64,000 bases of DNA from Limiplasma sp031549415 (GTDB lineage Bacteria > Bacillota > Clostridia > Christensenellales > Aristaeellaceae). Positions 44,729-52,247 of this stretch are shown here, in pieces. A program made the position numbers and the translations under genes. The notes under the pieces were generated by a model, which did not search any database, was not told the DNA's origin, and saw nothing but the letters and a program-made list of their open reading frames with translations. The DNA is taken from contig JAVBPU010000025.1 of the NCBI GenBank assembly GCA_031549415.1, forward strand, positions 62,001-126,000, written 5' to 3'. Every line of letters begins with the position of its first letter. Position 1 is the stretch's first letter.

Positions 44729-44732
44729 GTAA

Positions 44733-44773
44733 GGGAAAGCCCGCGTCTATGAAAAACGCGGGCTTCCTTTTTT
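44733..44773. terminator. Bidirectional terminator
   Basis: AAGCCCGCGT with ACGCGGGCTT and a T-run, between the secreted repeat protein (+) and marR (-). Confidence 0.85.
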
Positions 44774-44785
44774 CTTTGCTTCTTT

Positions 44786-45238
44786 TTAGTCTTTCAGTTG
44801 TTTGGCGGAGCGGTTCAGCAAATCGGCGCACTCTTCCATCAGTTCCGTTAGCACAGCCGCTTTTTCTTCGCCAATCTCCTGCACAAGCTTGGCCATCAGA
44901 GTAAAAAACGATTGCTGGGCTTCCTTCACGGCCACTTGCCCCATGGGCGTGAGCGTCAGAATGATCTTTCGCCGGTTTTCCGGGTTCAAGTCCCGCCTTA
45001 GGAACCCCCGTTCTTCCAGAGAATTCATCATTTGCGAAAGGGCCGCCTTTGATGTTTGCAACGTTTGCGCCATCTCCGAAGCAAACCTGTTATGAGGGGA
45101 ACCCGGTTCGTTGTCCACCAGCAAAAGCATGGCGTTCAATTCCGCTACGGTGATGTCCTGGCTGTTGGGAAGGGAGACTTGTACGCGGCGCAGCCGGACC
45201 AGTGCTTTTCCCAACCGGGTCAGTCCATGGTTCTCCAT
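44786..45238 (-). CDS. MarR-family transcriptional regulator
   Basis: A 150-residue winged-helix regulator. The recognition region reads LQTSKAALSQMMNSLEERGFL and the wing RRDLNPENRRKIILTLTPMG, which is the classic MarR pattern. It lies 53 bases downstream of the hdeD-like gene in the same operon. The operon promoter carries a perfect 17-bp palindrome that is a likely autoregulatory operator. GAGGAAAG precedes the ATG. Confidence 0.9.
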   Translation of the reverse strand: MENHGLTRLGKALVRLRRVQVSLPNSQDITVAELNAMLLLVDNEPGSPHNRFASEMAQTLQTSKAALSQMMNSLEERGFLRRDLNPENRRKIILTLTPMGQVAVKEAQQSFFTLMAKLVQEIGEEKAAVLTELMEECADLLNRSAKQLKD

Positions 45239-45291
45239 CTTTCCTCGCCTCTTCTCATCCTTTTTCGCCTGCCGCTACATGCGAAGCGTGC

Positions 45292-45858
45292 TTAGAGGCT
45301 TTCCCCGTCGCCTTTCAAGTGATTACGGACCCGGGTCATAGCCGTGAAAATCGTAATGTCGTTGATCCCATGGCTGATGAACAAGCTGGCCAGCAGCACG
45401 GTGATCATCACCATAGAGAGGACCGGGAAGTACATGAGCGCAAAGCCCAGCAACGCCTCCAAAATGCCCAGCGCCAGCACCCAGCCCCACTGCTTAGACC
45501 CCAGTTCCTTGAGGGAGAAGGATCCCACCGCGCGCATCATGCCCGCACAGGCTACCCACACTGCGAACACAAAGGGCAAAGAGGAAGCCATCACTGCCAT
45601 GTTTCTGCCAAACAGCAGCCACACGCCAAAGAGCAAGTTGAGGATACCGCCCGCCAGCACCCAGCCTGAATGTTTTTTCTGATCCTCTCCAAAATAAGCG
45701 GCAATTTCGGAAATACCGGATACCAGAAGAGCCACGCTTATAAAAATCGCAATGCTGACCAGATTGGCCACAGGGGTAAAAATCGTCCAGATGCCAAGAA
45801 TGATCATCAAGATTCCCGCCACAAGCATGAACCACCGCATAGAGTTGACCTTTTTCAT
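45292..45858 (-). CDS. HdeD/DUF308-family membrane protein
   Basis: A 188-residue protein with about six hydrophobic helices in three repeated pairs; repeats such as WFMLVAGILMIILGIW, WVLAGGILNLLFGVWLLF and WGWVLALGILEALLGFALMY show the DUF308 duplication. HdeD in enterobacteria is linked to acid resistance; here the role is unknown, possibly envelope stress under MarR control. GGAGGAATG precedes the ATG. First gene of the hdeD-marR operon. Confidence 0.85.
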   Translation of the reverse strand: MKKVNSMRWFMLVAGILMIILGIWTIFTPVANLVSIAIFISVALLVSGISEIAAYFGEDQKKHSGWVLAGGILNLLFGVWLLFGRNMAVMASSLPFVFAVWVACAGMMRAVGSFSLKELGSKQWGWVLALGILEALLGFALMYFPVLSMVMITVLLASLFISHGINDITIFTAMTRVRNHLKGDGESL

Positions 45859-45913
45859 GTTTTCATTCCTCCGTTTTTTCTCTTGTTCTTTTGTTTTCTT
45901 GTTAATTGTTCGT

Positions 45914-45930
45914 GTATTAACTGTTAATAC
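45914..45930. promoter_or_regulatory. Perfect 17-bp palindrome, likely MarR operator
   Basis: GTATTAAC-T-GTTAATAC, 8-bp arms around one base, starting seven bases downstream of the -10 of the hdeD-marR promoter (near +1). A partial half-site (TTAATTG/CAATTAA) lies about ten bases further downstream. Confidence 0.75.
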
Positions 45931-45936
45931 GTTTAC

Positions 45937-45964
45937 AGTATAGACCCTTCTTTTTCTTTGTCAA
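45937..45964 (-). promoter_or_regulatory. Promoter of the hdeD-marR operon
   Basis: TTGACA, 16 bases, TATACT on the minus strand, with A-rich DNA immediately upstream of the -35. Confidence 0.85.
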
Positions 45965-45965
45965 C

Positions 45966-46048
45966 CCTTTTTTTGGTTTTTTTTTTTTTTTGGTTTTTTT
46001 ATTTTTCTGGATTGGTTTTTTTATTTTTCTGGTTTTTTTTATTTTCTG
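45966..46048. repeat. T-rich tandem repeat (phased A-tracts on the minus strand)
   Basis: About 83 bases that are nearly all T on the plus strand, with units resembling GGTTTTTTTATTTTTCTG repeated three times (about 45992, 46014, 46031) after a run of 16 T. It lies directly upstream of the hdeD-marR -35 and about 35 bases upstream of the promoter of the membrane protein gene. Confidence 0.8.
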
Positions 46049-46080
46049 TACCCCTTTCCCCTGGTTCCTCTTTTCACCTT

Positions 46081-46109
46081 TTGCCTTTTTTTTATGGGCA
46101 TGATATAAT
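46081..46109 (+). promoter_or_regulatory. Promoter of the membrane protein gene at 46173
   Basis: TTGCCT, 17 bases ending TGA, TATAAT; an extended -10 promoter. Confidence 0.7.
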
Positions 46110-46172
46110 ACCACTTAGCCTTTTTTGGCGCTTTTTCGACATTCCACCTCTTTCCAAAAAGGAGGATTTTTC

Positions 46173-47423
46173 ATGCCTTGGACCTTAGACCCGATCCTGT
46201 CGGCCCGCGACTTACTCAAAAAAAGGACCTTTGACTGGGTCCGTCTGTTGGCCTATGCGGCGGTGTTTCTTTTTTCGCTTTTCATGTATGCCTGGCAGTT
46301 TCAGTTCCCTTTTACTGATTTGCATGTTCATGCCATCATCGCCAGCGAGTTTGATTTTTCCGATTTGCACTCCATCACCAGCCGGATTGCTTACCCCATG
46401 TGGCATTTGCTGGTGGCGATGCTCCATCAAATGGGTCTTCCCATTCTTTGGGCTAGCGCCGCTGTCTGCGCCATGGCCAAAACTCTGGGCATGTTTTTGG
46501 TCTGTCTGCTATTAACGTGGATCACTCAGGACCGGGTCCATAAGAGGATCATCACTCTGGCAGGATTTTTCCTCATGTTTGTCACGCCGATATGGATTCC
46601 CAGCGTCAATTTGTTTGTGTACCAAGGTGCGGGCTCGCCCACGGTCTGGCACAACCCTACCCAGCTGATGGTGACCCTGTCCATGTTCCTATGTGTGTCC
46701 TATACCGTACATTGTTGGTATGAGTTTGAGCGCCTCCTGCCAGAGAAGCATGCCAAAACAACCTTGCCCTGGTGGATGTTGGTACTCCATGCGGTTTTGC
46801 TGATGTTCTCTCTGGCCTGCAAACCCACCTTTATGCAGGCCTATTTGCCCGCTTGCGCCCTTTTCTTTTTGGTACAGTGGATCCGTCACCCTAAAAACAG
46901 CCGCTTTTTTGTGCAGATGATTCTATCCTTTCTCCCCGCCGTGCTCTACTTTCTATTGCAATTCCTGTACTATACCGGCGTGGTGGTACCCTTTACCAGC
47001 GGCATGGAATTTGGCCTAACGCCCGAAAGCGTGTGGATTTCAGTCCGCAGCCTTTTGCTGATGAATGCCTTTCCCCTCTTCTTCATGGTTTTCTTCTATG
47101 ACAAAAAAATGCGCCAGGACAAAATGGTGGTGCTGACTCTTCTACTGATGTTGTTCAGCTTGGTCGAGTCCATGTGCTTTCGGGAAACAGGGGTCCGTCT
47201 GGGCCATGGAAATTTCAATTGGGCCAGCATGACCAGCTCTCTGTTGTTCTGGGTTTTGATGTTGGGCAGATTCATCGTTTCTTTTTCTTCTTTTCTTACA
47301 TCTCAAACGAAGAAGCCGTTACGTTGGGCTTTGTATGGTGTTGCCTGTGGGTTGCTGCTATGGCATGCCTATGCCAGCTTCTATTATGTATGGCATTTGC
47401 TTTCCACAGGGAATGCTTTTTAG
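46173..47423 (+). CDS. Polytopic membrane protein, function unknown
   Basis: A 416-residue protein with about ten hydrophobic segments. After a short cytosolic start a first TM (LLAYAAVFLFSLFMYAW) leads to an extracytoplasmic loop with DLHVHAIIASEFDFSDLHS; acidic loop residues after TM1 are typical of GT-C glycosyltransferase-like membrane proteins, but I cannot assign a family. AAAGGAGG precedes the ATG at 46173. It is monocistronic and convergent with dnaN. Confidence 0.7.
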   Translation: MPWTLDPILSARDLLKKRTFDWVRLLAYAAVFLFSLFMYAWQFQFPFTDLHVHAIIASEFDFSDLHSITSRIAYPMWHLLVAMLHQMGLPILWASAAVCAMAKTLGMFLVCLLLTWITQDRVHKRIITLAGFFLMFVTPIWIPSVNLFVYQGAGSPTVWHNPTQLMVTLSMFLCVSYTVHCWYEFERLLPEKHAKTTLPWWMLVLHAVLLMFSLACKPTFMQAYLPACALFFLVQWIRHPKNSRFFVQMILSFLPAVLYFLLQFLYYTGVVVPFTSGMEFGLTPESVWISVRSLLLMNAFPLFFMVFFYDKKMRQDKMVVLTLLLMLFSLVESMCFRETGVRLGHGNFNWASMTSSLLFWVLMLGRFIVSFSSFLTSQTKKPLRWALYGVACGLLLWHAYASFYYVWHLLSTGNAF

Positions 47424-47439
47424 AGCCATTTTTGAAAAT

Positions 47440-47570
47440 AAGGGGAACGTTGGGCGCGGCCCAAACCCGCGCAAGGGCTATGCCATTAAGAAACCCTTCC
47501 TTAAAATGCCCATTTTATGGGTATTTTAAAAGGGGGCCAGGGCGGAGCCCTTGCTCTCTGTGATATAAAA
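47440..47570. repeat. Hairpin-rich intergenic element between convergent genes
   Basis: Contains a long near-perfect stem CCTTAAAATGCCCAT/ATGGGTATTTTAAAAGG (47499-47533, three-base loop) and AGGGC-GGA-GCCCT at 47539-47551. It looks like a member of another dispersed hairpin family (single copy in this window) and probably terminates both neighbours. Confidence 0.55.
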
Positions 47571-47592
47571 AGTGAATTTGCTCTACAATCGC

Positions 47593-48708
47593 TTAATTAT
47601 ACACTCTCACCGGCAGCACCAAATACAAGAAGTCATCGCCTTCTACAGGGCATATCACGCAGGGGCTCACGTTGGTGTTCATGCTCAGGGTACAGCACTC
47701 GTCTTCCACATTTTTGATGACGTCGCTAATATACCGGGCGTTGAACGCAATATCAATTTCTTCGCCCTCCAAATGAATGTCCAGCTCTTCCAGCACATCG
47801 CCCAATTCGCTCATGGAAGTGATTTTCAGCCGGTCATTGGTGGCGTTCATGCGAATCAGATTATTTTTTCCTTCCCTGGCCATCAGACTGGCCCGCTCAA
47901 TAGCGTCTTGCAATTCCTTCTTTTTCACCGTCACACGGGTCAGCCAGGACACAGGAAGAATTTGCCGGTAGTTGATGTATTCTCCCGCCAGTAAAGTGGT
48001 AACCAAGGTGGTGTCCCCCATGATGGCCATCAAATGGGTGGCGTCCAAGTGGAAGGTGACCATTTCTTCCTCATCGGACATGATGCGGCTCATTTCGTTC
48101 ATCACATGGCCGGGAACAATGGCTGTTACCGTGTCCTTTCCCTCTGGCATGACAAACTGATCATGCATGCGCTGCAAAGCCAAACGGAAGCCATCTAAGC
48201 CCACCAGACGCAACTCGTCTTTGGTGATTTCCATTAAACATCCCGTCAGGGCTTGTCGGCTTTCCTGCACCGCAATGGCGAATACCACTTTGCTGATCAT
48301 ATCCCGCAGGCGTTTTTGGGGCAAATGAATGGCATGGGTGTCTATCAAATTTTTCATCTCCGGAAAATCCGCGGAGGACATGCCGGAAATGGTGCTGCGG
48401 CTCTGGCAGCATTTGATAGTAACCACCATTTTCTCATTCATTTGCAACGAAACAACGCCTTCTGGCAGTTTTCTGATAATTTCTGTCAGCAATTTACCGG
48501 GTAACACCACAGAGCCAGCCTCTATCACCGTAGCCTTGACCCGGGTCCGAATAGAAACAGACCCATCCGAACAGGTTAAAAAGACTTCGTCCTCTCCTGT
48601 TTTGAGCAACACGCCTTCCAAAATTTGCATAGCGGGGCGCGTACTCAAAGCCCGCGTTGCGTTGACAAGTCCGATTAATAATTCCTGGGCGGAGCATTCA
48701 AACTTCAT
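47593..48708 (-). CDS. dnaN: DNA polymerase III beta subunit (sliding clamp)
   Basis: Ring-shaped clamp that tethers PolC to DNA. The 371-residue length and three-domain repeat are normal; typical sequences are the N-terminal MKFECSAQELLIGLVNATRA, the central domain with GFRLALQRM, and the C-terminal peptide-binding pocket residues LVLPVRV. TGGAGG precedes the ATG at 48708. It is not next to dnaA here, unlike in most Firmicutes; dnaA is not in the window. A cluster of DnaA-box-like sites lies upstream. Confidence 0.96.
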   Translation of the reverse strand: MKFECSAQELLIGLVNATRALSTRPAMQILEGVLLKTGEDEVFLTCSDGSVSIRTRVKATVIEAGSVVLPGKLLTEIIRKLPEGVVSLQMNEKMVVTIKCCQSRSTISGMSSADFPEMKNLIDTHAIHLPQKRLRDMISKVVFAIAVQESRQALTGCLMEITKDELRLVGLDGFRLALQRMHDQFVMPEGKDTVTAIVPGHVMNEMSRIMSDEEEMVTFHLDATHLMAIMGDTTLVTTLLAGEYINYRQILPVSWLTRVTVKKKELQDAIERASLMAREGKNNLIRMNATNDRLKITSMSELGDVLEELDIHLEGEEIDIAFNARYISDVIKNVEDECCTLSMNTNVSPCVICPVEGDDFLYLVLPVRVYN

Positions 48709-48770
48709 ACAGGTTCCTCCAGCAACCAATTTGTTGTAGTGGTATCTCTTTTAGTAGAAGTAGTAGGGGG

Positions 48771-49044
48771 TGTGGAAACTATGGAAAACATCACTTTGGC
48801 CTGCATAAGCCTTAAAATTGCCATGGAAAAGCCAAGGATTACAAAACAATTTCTACAGCTCTTTTCCACAGTTTTTCAAAAAGTGGGTCAAAAAACCTGT
48901 GTATCAAAAATTAATTCGTGAAAAGGAAGGGGATTTCCTGCCAAGGGACCGGAAAAGCAAAATAGATACAAAAAGGAAAGGGAATCTACCTCCACATCAA
49001 GTGAAAGAAATTTTGCTTTCCACAGTTTCCACAGATGTGGAAAA
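48771..49044. promoter_or_regulatory. Cluster of DnaA-box-like 9-mers upstream of dnaN
   Basis: The 418-base gap 48709-49126 has no gene. It holds five sites sharing TTTCCACA: TGTGGAAAC 48771-48779, TTTTCCACA 48862-48870, CTTTCCACA 49016-49024 and GTTTCCACA 49025-49033 in direct contact, and TGTGGAAAA 49036-49044 inverted. The surrounding DNA is AT-rich (for example 48903-48925). These are one or two mismatches from the canonical TTATCCACA. Confidence 0.65.
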
Positions 49045-49126
49045 AGAGGATATGGAAACCAGAATCCTTACAAAAACAGAGCTCCTTGACAGAAATTCAC
49101 AGAGTGCGCAAAAATTTTCCGCATCG

Positions 49127-49378
49127 CTAGGGCTTGATCAGATCCATCAGGGCGTCCACCGCGGCCTGCTCATCCACTCCATCCGCCACCAGGGTGAAGG
49201 AGCCGTCTCCAAAGGAATGATGGGAAAGCAGCCCTAGCATGCTTTTGGCGTTCAGCAATACACGGTCTCTTTCCAGCATTAAATTGGCTTCAAACCTGGA
49301 CGCTGTTTGCGCCAACAGCGCGGCGCTGACCCGGTCAAAAGGCAGCAGGGGTTGTAAGTCAAAAGGTACCTTCATCAT
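49127..49378 (-). CDS. crh: Crh-like HPr-family protein lacking His15
   Basis: An 83-residue HPr-fold protein. Numbering from the first Met puts Asp at position 15, where PTS HPr has the phospho-His, while Ser46 is kept in NAKSMLGLL, the site of HPr kinase. This matches Crh of Bacillus, which has Gln15 and Ser46 and works in carbon catabolite control rather than sugar transport. It also sits directly after whiA, as crh does in Bacillus. AAGGAGAA precedes the ATG pair at 49375/49378. Confidence 0.78.
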   Translation of the reverse strand: MMKVPFDLQPLLPFDRVSAALLAQTASRFEANLMLERDRVLLNAKSMLGLLSHHSFGDGSFTLVADGVDEQAAVDALMDLIKP

Positions 49379-49391
49379 AGGAATTCTCCTT

Positions 49392-50348
49392 TTATTTCGT
49401 ACTCTCTGTGCAGGTTGCTCTGGCAATTTCCATCAGCCTGCGCATCCGGTGGTTTACGCCGCTTTTTCCAAGAGGCGGGGTGAGCATTTGCCCCAATTCC
49501 ACCAGGGACGCGTCCGGCGCTTGAATTCGCATTTTAGCAATCTCCTGCAGGGAAAGGGGTAAGCTTTGAAAGCGCTCATCCGAAATGAGCCGGACGATTT
49601 CCCCCAATTGGCTGTCACTGGCGTTCATTAGTTTATGCAGGTTTGCCGCATCGCAATTCATGGCGCGGTTGATATCCCCCAGCACTTCCCGCTGGACCCG
49701 GAGTTCCTCCAGGGTGGTAACGGCATGGTGCGCCCCAATCAAGGTCAAAAAGGTGCTGACATGCTCCGCCATGGTTTGGTAGAACACCCTTTGTCCCTTG
49801 CGAAGGCTGGAACGGACCGGAAGGAAGAACCGTTGCAGGCACTTTGTGATGGCTTGTTCCAGGGCCTGATCCTTCGCAATAAGCTCCAACCGATACCCTT
49901 TTTGCGGCCGGGTCACGGTCCCGCTGCCCAGCATCGCCCCCCGTAAAAAAGCGCGCATGCAGCAGGAACGCTGTAAGGGAAATTTCGGGGTAGTGCTTCG
50001 CAGCACAGGCTGGCCCTGGTCATCCGTCTCCATCATGAAAAAGCGGGTTAGCAACAAAGGGGATTGCTGGGGCCCTAAGGTGAGTACGCATTTTCGCACG
50101 CCGCCAAAGCGCGCGTAGGTCACGTAGTGAATCTGAGCCGTGAGGTGGCATTCCTTTTGCAGCAGCGTAAAAACCCGGCGGGCAATGGCGGCGCCTTCCA
50201 CAGTGAACTGCACATTGACCTGGCCCCGGCCCAGCAAGCTGAGGGACCCCAGCGTCATATAGAGCGCGCTAAGTTCGGCAAGCCTACAGCAGGATTTTTC
50301 CAGCGGAAGGCGGCAGAGTTCCTCTTTGCAATCCATCGAAAAGGACAT
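49392..50348 (-). CDS. whiA: WhiA-family DNA-binding protein
   Basis: A 318-residue protein combining an N-terminal LAGLIDADG-like domain (MSFSMDCKEELCRL start, RAFLRGAMLGSGTVTRP) with a C-terminal helix-turn-helix (SLVELGQMLTPPLGKSGVNHRMRRLMEIA). Role in Firmicutes: growth, division and chromosome-related control. The ATG at 50348 has GGAG at nine bases; a TTG two codons upstream is less likely. It has its own promoter and heads the whiA-crh pair. Confidence 0.95.
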   Translation of the reverse strand: MSFSMDCKEELCRLPLEKSCCRLAELSALYMTLGSLSLLGRGQVNVQFTVEGAAIARRVFTLLQKECHLTAQIHYVTYARFGGVRKCVLTLGPQQSPLLLTRFFMMETDDQGQPVLRSTTPKFPLQRSCCMRAFLRGAMLGSGTVTRPQKGYRLELIAKDQALEQAITKCLQRFFLPVRSSLRKGQRVFYQTMAEHVSTFLTLIGAHHAVTTLEELRVQREVLGDINRAMNCDAANLHKLMNASDSQLGEIVRLISDERFQSLPLSLQEIAKMRIQAPDASLVELGQMLTPPLGKSGVNHRMRRLMEIARATCTESTK

Positions 50349-50396
50349 GGGCAAAATCTCCAGCGCTGCGAAAAACGCAGGTCAATTCATGCTTTT

Positions 50397-50425
50397 ATTG
50401 TATAACGCAAAGGCAGTTCCGTCAA
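50397..50425 (-). promoter_or_regulatory. whiA-crh promoter
   Basis: TTGACG, 17 bases, TACAAT on the minus strand; the -35 overlaps the stop codon of the upstream membrane protein gene. Confidence 0.8.
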
Positions 50426-52224
50426 GAAAAGAAGGAAGCGAAGGAGGGGGCGTAAGGGAGGTCGGTTTCTTGCGGAAGGCTTTCTTTTTGGAAAACGAGG
50501 CCCAGAAGGATGGGGCAGCAGAGCACATAAGGGAAAGCATAGCGTATGAGGACAGCGGGCCCTAAAAGCAGAGCGGGAATATTTCCCAGCAGGAGCAAAG
50601 AGGCAAACAATACGGCTTTGTTTTTGGTGTACAGCGCATAGCACACAAGGAGACAAAAGCTCCATAGAAAAAACGAAGGGGAAAAGAAGAAGGAGAGAAA
50701 GGGGACTGTTAGGTATTCATTTTGTGTGAAGAGGCGGTCATAAAAGGACTCAAGGGAGGGCAGCAGAGACCGCCGTTCCACGGAAAACCCTTCGCTGATA
50801 TAGGTGGATACATATCCCTGTCCCTTTTCTAGGCCCACGCCGTAGATTTCTGAGTGGGAAAGATCGTCCAAATACCAGAAACCAAGATTTTGCAGCAAAA
50901 AGGCGTCCAAGTATTCCACAGGATATTGGACAAGCAGAGAGGCCCAGAGTTTGAAAAAGTCTGGTAAATTTTCCGCGTCTACATTTGCTGTTGATTTGAT
51001 GGGGTCGGAAAGGTGCGGGAGGGCAAAATAGGCGTAGGGCACAAAAGCAACCAGTTCCGCTCCACAATCTAGCTCTTGGTTGTGAAGATGAAAGACCCGG
51101 GACACCTGTTGCAAAGGAACGCTCAACGTTTCGCGAAAGCCGACTTTTTTGGAATGAAGCCCATTTTGTAAACCAGCTGAAATTCCAAAGGAGGCAAAGA
51201 GAACCACGAGCATAGAGGCGGAAAAGCGCAAACGCGCCTTTTTGCCGGAAAGAAAAAGAAAGCCAAAGACCAGCAAAAAAGCCAGCGCAATCACGCCATT
51301 ATTTCTAAAGAGACAAAACAACAGGGCCGCTCCTAGAAACCGCAATAAAAACAACGGCTTTTTTAACAAACCGGGGGAAAGAAAGATTTGGTGAAGGGAA
51401 ACCACAAGCAAAAGAAAAAGAGCCGAAAAAAGAGTGTCCTTTGTGGTGCTGATCCCCAGGATGGGGCCTACGGGGAAAAGTGCGAAAAAGCACAGGGAAG
51501 CCCCTAAAAACCAAGTGGAAACCTTTGCTTTGTATAAATAGGTCACGGCATAGGAAAGAATCAGGCATAAAAAGGCCATTTGAAACAAGCAATACAAAGC
51601 AATCCCTATGTTGTAAGAACCCAAAACGCCGCCCAACAGATAAAAGGCACCTAAAAGCAGCGTATGAACCAAGGGATGGTGTGAATCATAAACGCCCGTG
51701 GTGGCTTGCGGGATTTGGTCTTTTGCGTCATAAGCCAAGAGGCCGGGATAGTAGGCAAGAAAAACAACCAGCCAGCAAAGAAACAGGAATGCGAAGGAGC
51801 CCCAAAACACTTTTTTCCCATGGCCTTCCGGCAAGGGGGATCGGCCTGCCATCTTTACAAAAAAACCATATACCTGCATGAAAACCCAGGCCAGAGAAGG
51901 AGCCGCAAACAAGGCCAGCAGCAGGATCATGCCAAGCCGTAGAAAGCCGTTGAGGGAATGATATTGTGTCAGCTGCGTCCCCAACAAAAAGAAAAAGCTA
52001 AAGGGCCAAGAGAAGCAAAAGGCGTAGCGGGACAGCCGGGCATTTTTCGTCTGAAAGAACTGGTAACCAAAGAACCAGAAAAGGAAAAACAAAAAAATCC
52101 ACAAAAGAGCGGAGGGTGCCATGGCCAAGCCTATTAGCAAGACGTAACTGCCTACAGCGACAAGAGAAAAAAGGCAAGAAGTCCAAAAAGAAAATGTAGG
52201 GCTTTTTAAGAAGGAGATTTGCAT
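50422..52224 (-). CDS. Polytopic membrane protein (DUF6020-like), paralog 2
   Basis: A 600-residue membrane protein with roughly 13-14 hydrophobic helices. The motif FLAYYPGLLAYDAKDQIPQA in the first large extracytoplasmic loop and PLVHTLLLGAFYLLGG recur in its upstream paralog; acidic residues in that loop suggest a GT-C-type glycosyltransferase fold, family DUF6020-like. No function is established. The start is taken as ATG 52224 (AGAGAGG nine bases upstream) rather than 52233. Its DNA is more A-rich than its paralog. Confidence 0.7.
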   Translation of the reverse strand: MQISFLKSPTFSFWTSCLFSLVAVGSYVLLIGLAMAPSALLWIFLFFLFWFFGYQFFQTKNARLSRYAFCFSWPFSFFFLLGTQLTQYHSLNGFLRLGMILLLALFAAPSLAWVFMQVYGFFVKMAGRSPLPEGHGKKVFWGSFAFLFLCWLVVFLAYYPGLLAYDAKDQIPQATTGVYDSHHPLVHTLLLGAFYLLGGVLGSYNIGIALYCLFQMAFLCLILSYAVTYLYKAKVSTWFLGASLCFFALFPVGPILGISTTKDTLFSALFLLLVVSLHQIFLSPGLLKKPLFLLRFLGAALLFCLFRNNGVIALAFLLVFGFLFLSGKKARLRFSASMLVVLFASFGISAGLQNGLHSKKVGFRETLSVPLQQVSRVFHLHNQELDCGAELVAFVPYAYFALPHLSDPIKSTANVDAENLPDFFKLWASLLVQYPVEYLDAFLLQNLGFWYLDDLSHSEIYGVGLEKGQGYVSTYISEGFSVERRSLLPSLESFYDRLFTQNEYLTVPFLSFFFSPSFFLWSFCLLVCYALYTKNKAVLFASLLLLGNIPALLLGPAVLIRYAFPYVLCCPILLGLVFQKESLPQETDLPYAPSFASFFS

Positions 52225-52247
52225 GAGTGGCATCCTCTCTTATCGTT

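Noticed and set aside
48771..49044. Calling the dnaN upstream cluster a replication origin outright
   Set aside because: Gene orientation on both sides converges on it, dnaA is absent, and boxes deviate from TTATCCACA; kept as a candidate only.
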